Under the pieces are notes generated by a model. It was given only the letters and a program-made list of their open reading frames with translations. It was not told where the DNA came from and did no database searches. Position numbers and translations under genes: made by a program. Shown here piece after piece: positions 58,948-64,000 of a stretch of DNA of 64,000 nucleotides. The stretch's first letter is position 1; every line of letters starts with the position of its first letter. This DNA is from Nonomuraea thailandensis (GTDB lineage: Bacteria; Actinomycetota; Actinomycetes; Streptosporangiales; Streptosporangiaceae): the NCBI RefSeq assembly GCF_024172165.1, contig NZ_JAMZEB010000002.1, positions 10,080,501 to 10,144,500 of the forward strand, read 5' to 3'.

Positions 58948-59676
58948 TTACCGGGCGGAGGAAGCTACCTGCGTCGTACCAAGGTCGTCGCTCAGGATCA
59001 AGTTCGGGAAGTCGGCGATCGAGTCGAGGATGTGGGTGGCGCCGCCCTTCAGGAGGCGCTCCCTGCTGTGCACGCCCGTCATGACCCCCGCCACGATCGA
59101 GGCTCCGGCTCGCTTGCCGCAGAGCATGTCGCTCTCCGAGTCGCCGATGACGGCCACCTGGCGTACGTCGGGCACTCCCAGCCGGAGTACGGCGTGGAGG
59201 ACCATGTCGGGCCAGGGGCGGCCGCGGCCGCCGGCGTCTTCGGGGGAGATGGCCAGGTCGATCTTGTCGTGCCAGCCCAGGACGCTCAGGACGCGGCTCA
59301 GCGTGGTGCGGCTGAAGCCGGTGATCAGGGCCAGCTTGATGCCGGTGCCGCGGAGCTTGTCGAGCACCTCCAGGACGCCGGGCATGGGGACGAGACCCGC
59401 CCGCTCCAGCGCGCCCTCGTAGGAGCGCTCGAACGTCAGGTTCGCCGCCTGGGCCTGGGCCTCGTTGCCGGGGAAGATCCCACGGAAGACATCGATCTTG
59501 GGGCAGCCCCGGGACCGGTGCACGTGAACCATGGCACGCGCGTACGCTCCGGTCCCGGGCACTATGCCTTGGGTCGCGATCGCCTCGGCGAAGGCGCGCT
59601 CGACCATGGCGATGTCACCGACTGTGGTGCCTGCCAGGTCCAGGCACGCCAGCTTGATGGGGACGACGTCACTCAT
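58948..59676 (-). CDS. HAD-family hydrolase, phosphonatase-like
   Basis: Protein of 242 aa with haloacid-dehalogenase motifs. Motif I is CLDLAGTTVGD, with the nucleophilic Asp and the D-x-A-G-T form typical of the phosphonoacetaldehyde hydrolase (PhnX)-like branch. Motif II is LALITGFSR, motif III has a Lys/Arg region at GRGRPWPDM, and motif IV is VAVIGDSESDMLCGKRAG. The cap helix lacks the Schiff-base Lys I would expect for true PhnX, so it is more likely a generic phosphatase of that branch. The stop lies 15 nt upstream of the tRNA-Ala gene. Confidence 0.85.
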   Translation of the reverse strand: MSDVVPIKLACLDLAGTTVGDIAMVERAFAEAIATQGIVPGTGAYARAMVHVHRSRGCPKIDVFRGIFPGNEAQAQAANLTFERSYEGALERAGLVPMPGVLEVLDKLRGTGIKLALITGFSRTTLSRVLSVLGWHDKIDLAISPEDAGGRGRPWPDMVLHAVLRLGVPDVRQVAVIGDSESDMLCGKRAGASIVAGVMTGVHSRERLLKGGATHILDSIADFPNLILSDDLGTTQVASSAR

Positions 59677-59691
59677 CGCCTCGCCGGTCGG

Positions 59692-59811
59692 TTAGTTCTC
59701 GCTACCGGTCGCCTCGGTCCAGAGATCGAGCTCTGCGCGGTCGGCCTGCACCTTACGCCAGATCAGCAACCCCCCGAGGGCGATCAGCGCCAGAACGAGC
59801 AGCTTCTTCAC
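59692..59811 (-). CDS. DLW-39 family small membrane protein
   Basis: Exactly 39 aa: a basic start (GTG, VKKLL), one transmembrane helix (LVLALIALGGLLIWRKV) and an acidic tail containing the defining D-L-W triplet (RAELDLWTEAT). The DLW-39 family is restricted to actinobacteria and lies beside tRNA-Ala near gyrA; function unknown. The gene is easily missed by automatic callers. A stem-loop precedes it by 22 nt and may act in its leader. Confidence 0.9.
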   Translation of the reverse strand: MKKLLVLALIALGGLLIWRKVQADRAELDLWTEATGSEN

Positions 59812-59833
59812 GGTGTGACCCCACTTCTTCGAC

Positions 59834-59857
59834 GGTCTCACCTGCCGGGGTGAGACC
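59834..59857 (-). promoter_or_regulatory. Stem-loop upstream of the DLW-39 gene
   Basis: GGTCTCAC (59834-59841) and GTGAGACC (59850-59857), 8-bp perfect stem with an 8-nt loop, 22 nt before the GTG start. It is either in the 5' leader or an operator. Confidence 0.5.
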
Positions 59858-59914
59858 CAACGGTTGACAAGCAGCCTAGCAAGGTATGGCTGCGGTCCCT
59901 GTGTCGTGCTCTGA

Positions 59915-59944
59915 CCAGATGGGCCGAATGTGTGGCCCATCTGG
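59915..59944. terminator. Inverted repeat upstream of DLW-39
   Basis: CCAGATGGGCC (59915-59925) and GGCCCATCTGG (59934-59944), 11-bp perfect stem with an 8-nt loop. It lies in a gene-free region, so it could be an operator or a relic terminator of a lost upstream gene. Confidence 0.4.
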
Positions 59945-60094
59945 GACAACAGCTCGATCATGCCAAATATCCAGCCCGGATGCGCAGGGGGTTCCCGGTG
60001 GTGTGAGGCGTGTCCGCGGTGCAGGAGGGGCAGGCGCGCTTCCCGAGACCACTTCCGCCTGCCGGTGACTCCGCTCCGGGCCACTTCACCCAGC

Positions 60095-60122
60095 TTGACA
60101 TACCCCCAGGGGGTGTATTAAT
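60095..60122 (+). promoter_or_regulatory. Copper-operon promoter with CsoR box 1
   Basis: TTGACA (60095-60100) and, about 16 bp on, ATTAAT (60117-60122) form a strong promoter, exceptional for this GC-rich genome. The spacer contains TACCCCC-A-GGGGG-TG (60101-60115), a C-tract/G-tract palindrome of the CsoR type. Copper-bound CsoR releases such sites, so the operon should be copper-induced. It lies ~200 nt upstream of copZ. Confidence 0.8.
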
Positions 60123-60140
60123 TTCCGAATTGTTCGAAGG

Positions 60141-60155
60141 TACCCCCTGGGGGTA
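60141..60155 (+). promoter_or_regulatory. CsoR box 2
   Basis: Perfect palindrome TACCCCC-T-GGGGGTA, centred 40 bp downstream of box 1 (nearly four helical turns), within the leader of the copper operon. Confidence 0.75.
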
Positions 60156-60249
60156 TGAGAAGCGGACAGGGGTGACGACGCGCCGCCGGGCGTACGTCAT
60201 CCGTATCCACAAGAGAAACGTGACCCGAATCTCCTGGAACCCCGATCCA

Positions 60250-60267
60250 GATACCCTAGGGGGGTAC
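60250..60267 (+). promoter_or_regulatory. CsoR-like box 3
   Basis: GATACCCTAGGGGGGTAC, an imperfect C-tract/G-tract palindrome 55 nt before copZ. It may drive a second, closer promoter. The stretch 59812-60322 otherwise holds only the hairpins and boxes listed and no gene. Confidence 0.6.
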
Positions 60268-60322
60268 GGTGTTGGACTCGAAGCAGAGACTGGAGAAGAC
60301 GATGACGCTCAGGGAGACGACG

Positions 60323-60535
60323 ATGAGCACCGCCACCTACACCGTGCACGGCATGACCTGCGGCCACTGCGTGAGCTCGGTCAAGGAGGAGGTCAGCGAG
60401 GTCGCCGGCGTCACGAACGTCGAGGTCGACCTGGCCTCCGGCCTGCTGACCGTCGACAGCGACGGCCCCGTCGAGCGCGCGCGGATCGCCGCCGCGGTGG
60501 AGGACGCCGGCTACGAGCTGGCGGATCGATCATGA
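60323..60535 (+). CDS. copZ: Copper chaperone, CopZ type
   Basis: Single heavy-metal-associated (HMA) domain of 70 aa. The Cu(I) motif is VHGMTCGHCVSSV (M-x-C-x-x-C), followed by the usual beta-alpha-beta pattern (VTNVEVDLASGLLTVDSDG, IAAAVEDAGYEL). It delivers Cu(I) to CopA. The ATG at 60323 (MSTATYTVHG) with GGGAG 8 nt upstream gives the family length; ATG at 60302 and GTG at 60269 are also in frame. Its TGA overlaps the start of the next gene (ATGA). Confidence 0.92.
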   Translation: MSTATYTVHGMTCGHCVSSVKEEVSEVAGVTNVEVDLASGLLTVDSDGPVERARIAAAVEDAGYELADRS

Positions 60536-61464
60536 ACACGGCCGCCAGGCTCGGCTCGTACGCCCTGGGTCTGGCCGTCCTCTTCGGCGGCGCCCTGGGC
60601 GTGGGCAAGCTGGTGGGCCCGTCCCCGACGAGCACAGCGACCACCGTGGGCACCGACGGCCACGCGGGCGACGACCACGCCACCCAGCCCGAGCAGCAAC
60701 ACCAAGCGGCAAGCCAGACCAGCAATACCCCCGGGGGGCTCCAAGTGTCACAGGACGGCTACACACTCAACCCGATCACCTCGCTCACGACCGGGGTTCC
60801 GACCGACTTCACGTTCACCGTGATCGGCCCCGACGGCCAGCCCGTCACCGACTACCAGGTCGAGCACGACAAGAAGCTGCACTTCATCGTGGCCTCCCGC
60901 GACCTGACGAGCTTCCAGCACCTCCACCCCGACCTGGCTCCCGACGGCACCTGGTCGGTCGGGCTCACGCTGCCGAAGGCGGGCGCGTACCGGGCGTTCG
61001 CCGACTTCGTCCCCACGGGCGGCGAGAAGCTCACGCTCGGCGCGGACCTCCAGGCCGCGGGCGACTACCGGCCCGAGCCACTGCCCCACGTCAGCCGTAC
61101 GGCGGCCGTCGACGACTACACGGTCAACCTGGCCGGCGACCTGGTCCCCGGCAGGGCCGGCAAGCTCACGCTGACGGTCAGCAAGGACGGAGAGCCGGTC
61201 ACCGACCTGGAGCCCTACCTTGGGGCGTACGGTCACCTGGTGGCCCTGCGCGCAGGCGACCTCGCGTACCTGCACGTACATCCGGAGGAGAGCAAGCAGG
61301 CAGGCCCCGAGATCACGTTCTACGCGGAGGCGCCCAGCCGCGGCGACTACCGGCTGTTCCTCGACTTCAAGCACGAGGGCAAGGTCCGTACGGCGAGCTT
61401 CACCGCCACGGCCACCCTGTCGGACGGGCACGCCCCCTCCGCGACCCACGACCACAGCCACTGA
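60532..61464 (+). CDS. His-rich membrane-anchored copper-associated protein
   Basis: Exported protein of 310 aa. An N-terminal anchor or signal peptide ([21 protein letters not shown]) is followed by a His/Asp/Gln-rich linker ([20 protein letters not shown]) and two similar beta-sandwich-like halves. The first contains [19 protein letters not shown], the second [19 protein letters not shown], each with an H-x-H-P motif. The tail is [12 protein letters not shown]. This looks like a periplasm-side Cu(I/II)-binding protein receiving copper from CopA or protecting the envelope. It is widespread between copZ and copA in actinobacteria but uncharacterised. Confidence 0.85.
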   Translation: MNTAARLGSYALGLAVLFGGALGVGKLVGPSPTSTATTVGTDGHAGDDHATQPEQQHQAASQTSNTPGGLQVSQDGYTLNPITSLTTGVPTDFTFTVIGPDGQPVTDYQVEHDKKLHFIVASRDLTSFQHLHPDLAPDGTWSVGLTLPKAGAYRAFADFVPTGGEKLTLGADLQAAGDYRPEPLPHVSRTAAVDDYTVNLAGDLVPGRAGKLTLTVSKDGEPVTDLEPYLGAYGHLVALRAGDLAYLHVHPEESKQAGPEITFYAEAPSRGDYRLFLDFKHEGKVRTASFTATATLSDGHAPSATHDHSH

Positions 61465-61489
61465 GAGCACGGAAGAAAGGAGAGAGGTG

Positions 61490-63697
61490 ATGTCTTCTCT
61501 GGTCGGAGCCACCGAGGACAGAGCCGTCGAACTCACGATCGGCGGCATGACCTGCGCATCCTGCGCCAACCGCATCGAGCGCAAGCTGAACAAGCTGGAC
61601 GGTGTGACGGCGACGGTCAACTACGCGACGGAGAAGGCGAAGGTCACCTTTCCCGAGGGCGTGGACGCGCGGCAGTTGATCGCGGAGGTGGAGAAGGCCG
61701 GTTACACGGCCGAGTTGCCCGAGGTGGCGCCGGTGCCGGGTGAGCCGGTGGACGAGCTGCGGTCGTTGCGGCAGCGGCTGGTCGCTTCGGTGGTGTTGTC
61801 GGTGCCGGTGGTGGCGATGGCGATGGTCCCGGCGTTGCAGTTCACGAACTGGCAGTGGTTGTCGCTGACGCTCGCCGCGCCGGCGGTGGCGTACGCGGGG
61901 TGGCCGTTTCACCGGGCGGCCTGGACGAATCTGCGGCACGGCGCGGCGACGATGGACACGCTGATCTCGATCGGCACGCTGGCGGCGCTGGGCTGGTCGG
62001 TGTGGGCGTTGTTCTTCGGCACGGCGGGCACGCCGGGGATGACACACCCGTTCGCGTTCACGATCGAGCGCAGCGACGGTTCGGGCAACATCTATCTGGA
62101 GACGGCGGCGGCGGTGACCGCGTTCATCCTGGCCGGCCGGTACTTCGAGGCGCGGTCCAAGCGGCGGGCCGGGGCGGCGCTGCGGGCGTTGCTGGAGCTG
62201 GGCGCCAAGGAGGTGGAGCTGGCCGACGGCCGGCGTGTCGGGGTCGAGCGGCTGAAGGCCGGGGACCGGTTCGTGGTCCGGCCGGGTGAGAAGATCGCCA
62301 CGGACGGCGTGATCGAGGAGGGCGCCTCGGCGGTGGACGCCTCGATGCTGACCGGTGAGTCGGTGCCGGTGGAGGTGCGGCCTGGTGATGCGGTGGCCGG
62401 GGCGACGGTGAACGCGGGCGGGCGGCTGGTCGTGCGGGCCACCCGGGTCGGCGCGGACACCCAGCTGGCGCAGATGGCCAGGCTGGTGGAGCAGGCGCAG
62501 ACCGGTAAGGCGCAGGTGCAGCGGCTGGCCGATCGCATCTCGGGTGTTTTCGTGCCGATCGTGATCGCGCTGGCGCTGGGCACGCTGGGCTTCTGGCTGG
62601 GCACCGGGGACGGGGTGGGGGCGGCGTTCACCGCGGCGGTGGCGGTGCTGATCATCGCCTGCCCGTGCGCGCTGGGGCTGGCCACGCCGACGGCGCTGCT
62701 GGTGGGCACGGGGCGGGGCGCGCAGCTGGGCATCCTGATCAAGGGGCCGGAGGTGCTGGAGTCGACCCGCCGGATCGACACGGTGGTGCTGGACAAGACC
62801 GGCACGGTCACCGAGGGCCGGATGACACTGACCGCGGTGCATCTGGCCGAGGGGGAGAGCCGTGAGCAGGTGCTGCGGCTGGCCGGGGCGCTGGAGCACG
62901 CCTCGGAGCACCCGATCGCCCGGGCCATCGCCCGCGAGGCCCGCTCGGAGGCCACCGTCGAGGACTTCGCCAACGTCGAAGGGCTGGGCGTGCAGGGGAT
63001 CGTGGACGGACACGCGGTATTGGTCGGCCGCCCGCGGCTGCTGGCGGAGTGGTCGCAGCACCTGCCGGAGCAGCTGGAGCGGGCGCTGGAGGCCGAGCAG
63101 ACGGCCGGTCGCACGGCGGTGGCGGTCGGCTGGGACGGGCGGGCGCGTGCGGTGCTGGTGGTGGCCGACGTGGTCAAGCCGACCAGCGGGCAGGCGATCA
63201 CCCAGCTCAAGGGGCTGGGGCTGACGCCGGTCCTGCTGACCGGTGATCACGAGGCGGTCGCCAGAAGTGTCGCGGCCGAGGTGGGCATCGATGAGGTGAT
63301 CGCCGGGGTGCTGCCCGCCGGCAAGGTGGACGTGGTCAAGAGGCTGCAGGCCGAGGGCAAGGTCGTCGCCATGGTGGGCGACGGCGTCAACGACGCCGCC
63401 GCGCTGGCCCAGGCGGACCTGGGGCTGGCCATGGGCACCGGCACCGATGCCGCCATCGAGGCGAGTGATCTGACCTTGGTGCGGGGTGATCTGCGGGTGG
63501 CGGCGGATGCGATCCGGTTGTCGCGGCGCACGCTGTCAACGATCAAGGGCAACCTGTTCTGGGCCTTCGCCTACAACGTGGCGGCTCTGCCGCTGGCCGC
63601 GCTCGGCCTGCTGAACCCGATGATCGCGGGTGCGGCGATGGCGTTCTCCAGCGTCTTCGTGGTCAGCAACAGCCTGCGCCTGCGCCGCTTCACGTGA
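61490..63697 (+). CDS. copA: Cu(I)-exporting P1B-type ATPase
   Basis: Membrane ATPase of 735 aa that exports Cu(I). N-terminal HMA domain with GMTCASC (Cys22, Cys25), eight transmembrane helices, actuator TGES (MLTGESVPV), ion-site CPC at 391-393 ([12 protein letters not shown]), phosphorylation DKTGT (Asp435), SEHPIARA (P1B His-Pro), and hinge GDGVND (about 630). C-terminal helices hold [25 protein letters not shown], including the Met-Ser-Ser residues of the Cu(I) site. GAGAGG precedes the ATG; it begins 25 nt after the His-rich protein gene and completes the copZ-copA operon. Confidence 0.97.
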   Translation: MSSLVGATEDRAVELTIGGMTCASCANRIERKLNKLDGVTATVNYATEKAKVTFPEGVDARQLIAEVEKAGYTAELPEVAPVPGEPVDELRSLRQRLVASVVLSVPVVAMAMVPALQFTNWQWLSLTLAAPAVAYAGWPFHRAAWTNLRHGAATMDTLISIGTLAALGWSVWALFFGTAGTPGMTHPFAFTIERSDGSGNIYLETAAAVTAFILAGRYFEARSKRRAGAALRALLELGAKEVELADGRRVGVERLKAGDRFVVRPGEKIATDGVIEEGASAVDASMLTGESVPVEVRPGDAVAGATVNAGGRLVVRATRVGADTQLAQMARLVEQAQTGKAQVQRLADRISGVFVPIVIALALGTLGFWLGTGDGVGAAFTAAVAVLIIACPCALGLATPTALLVGTGRGAQLGILIKGPEVLESTRRIDTVVLDKTGTVTEGRMTLTAVHLAEGESREQVLRLAGALEHASEHPIARAIAREARSEATVEDFANVEGLGVQGIVDGHAVLVGRPRLLAEWSQHLPEQLERALEAEQTAGRTAVAVGWDGRARAVLVVADVVKPTSGQAITQLKGLGLTPVLLTGDHEAVARSVAAEVGIDEVIAGVLPAGKVDVVKRLQAEGKVVAMVGDGVNDAAALAQADLGLAMGTGTDAAIEASDLTLVRGDLRVAADAIRLSRRTLSTIKGNLFWAFAYNVAALPLAALGLLNPMIAGAAMAFSSVFVVSNSLRLRRFT

Positions 63698-64000
63698 AAC
63701 ACGGGCCCACCTGACGGCCGGCGCCATCACGGCGCCGGCCGTCACGAACATGGCGCCCACCACCAGCCAGCCCAGCGTCCCGCCGCCGAGCACGAGCGCG
63801 GTGAGCACGACCGGCCCGAGCATCCTGGCCACCGCCACCCCGGTGCCGAAGAAGGCCTGGTACTGCCCCTGCCGGTCGTCGGGCGCCAGCGCGAAACCGA
63901 TCTCCCAGCCTCCCGAGGCCAGCAACATCTCCCCCGCCACCAGCAGGGCCGCCGCCACCAGCAGGAACACCCACCCGTACGGGCTGAGCGCGAACACCCC
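63536..64000 (-). CDS. MFS transporter, C-terminal part (5' end beyond window)
   Basis: Visible part of an MFS permease: [67 protein letters not shown] and [20 protein letters not shown], the last four or so helices, with the helix-10/11 region E-x-x-G. The stop is at 63536, so the last ~54 codons run antisense through the end of copA, with Arg/Gln/His-rich content unlike an MFS tail. The natural end was probably near 63700, with the stop codon lost or displaced. A terminator hairpin lies inside its coding sequence. Confidence 0.7.
   Translation of the reverse strand, partial: GVFALSPYGWVFLLVAAALLVAGEMLLASGGWEIGFALAPDDRQGQYQAFFGTGVAVARMLGPVVLTALVLGGGTLGWLVVGAMFVTAGAVMAPAVRWARVSREAAQAQAVADHEDAGERHRRTRDHRVQQAERGQRQSRHVVGEGPEQVALDR
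63712..63744. terminator. Hairpin after copA
   Basis: Perfect 14-bp stem, TGACGGCCGGCGCC (63712-63725) with GGCGCCGGCCGTCA (63731-63744), loop ATCAC, 14 nt after the copA stop. It lies inside the convergent MFS frame. Confidence 0.8.

Noticed and set aside
60010-60531. N-terminal extension of the His-rich copper protein through the CsoR region
   Set aside because: It would read through the promoter and copZ; the ATGA overlap with copZ gives the natural start.
60726-60738. A fourth CsoR-like C/G tract inside the His-rich protein gene
   Set aside because: It is one-sided (TACCCCC but no GGGTA end) and encodes ordinary codons, so it is probably chance.

Overview
The window looks like the chromosome of a high-GC filamentous actinobacterium, most likely Streptosporangiaceae (Nonomuraea-like). 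Signs of this are near-exclusive G/C third codon positions, many GTG/TTG starts, 4-nt ATGA/GTGA gene overlaps, several probable leaderless mRNAs, and families such as DLW-39, ECF41 (SigJ), TrmB-LuxR hybrids and large S8 proteases. A cyclophilin gene is cut by the left edge. A CCA-bearing tRNA-Ala(UGC) next to a 39-codon DLW-39 gene lies near 59 kb. In related actinomycetes these markers sit close together near oriC, so the roughly 58 kb between them looks like an origin-proximal region filled with accessory genes. No integrase, transposase or CRISPR array is visible.

Layout. 0-10 kb: cyclophilin, a membrane protein, a DUF7064-like gene under a KstR2-type operator, a secreted repeat protein divergent from an OmpR-type two-component system, GNAT, MBL and VOC enzymes, and a NarL-type two-component system. 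10-17 kb: Baeyer-Villiger monooxygenase, membrane glycosyltransferase, a small HTH/coiled-coil pair, phosphatase, SGNH hydrolase, and an NAD(P)-binding protein divergent from its TetR regulator across a twin operator. 17-22 kb: cytochrome bd oxidase (cydAB with a small membrane protein), Lrp, azlCD and a kinase-like protein. 22-25 kb: furA-katG. 25-32 kb: a TctABC tricarboxylate transporter, a TctDE-like two-component system and a TAXI receptor. 31.6-33.3 kb: WrbA and an ECF41 sigma factor transcribed from mirror-image promoters.

33.8-41.4 kb is the most unusual block. It encodes a membrane-anchored type-1 periplasmic-binding-like protein facing an operon with a Ser/Thr kinase-FHA protein, a YegI-like atypical kinase, a PP2C phosphatase and a vWA protein (the YegI/YegK/YegL or TerY-P triad), plus two uncharacterised proteins. 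Three of the four signalling enzymes carry membrane anchors. I infer a membrane phospho-signalling system with an extracellular ligand sensor.

41.5-50 kb: TetR/SDR pair, a truncated poly-gamma-glutamate hydrolase, an MFS pump divergent from an ArsR-type regulator, a frameshifted ECF sigma pseudogene, a 55-aa gene, a hydrolase-MerR pair and an unrecognised 468-aa protein. 50-58 kb: a 1308-aa S8 protease with its TrmB-LuxR regulator, an M20 peptidase and a zinc-ribbon protein. 58.4-60 kb: a tandem array of 19-bp hairpin repeats, tRNA-Ala, a HAD hydrolase and DLW-39. 60-64 kb: a copper operon (copZ, His-rich secreted protein, copA) behind three CsoR-type boxes, then a partial MFS gene.
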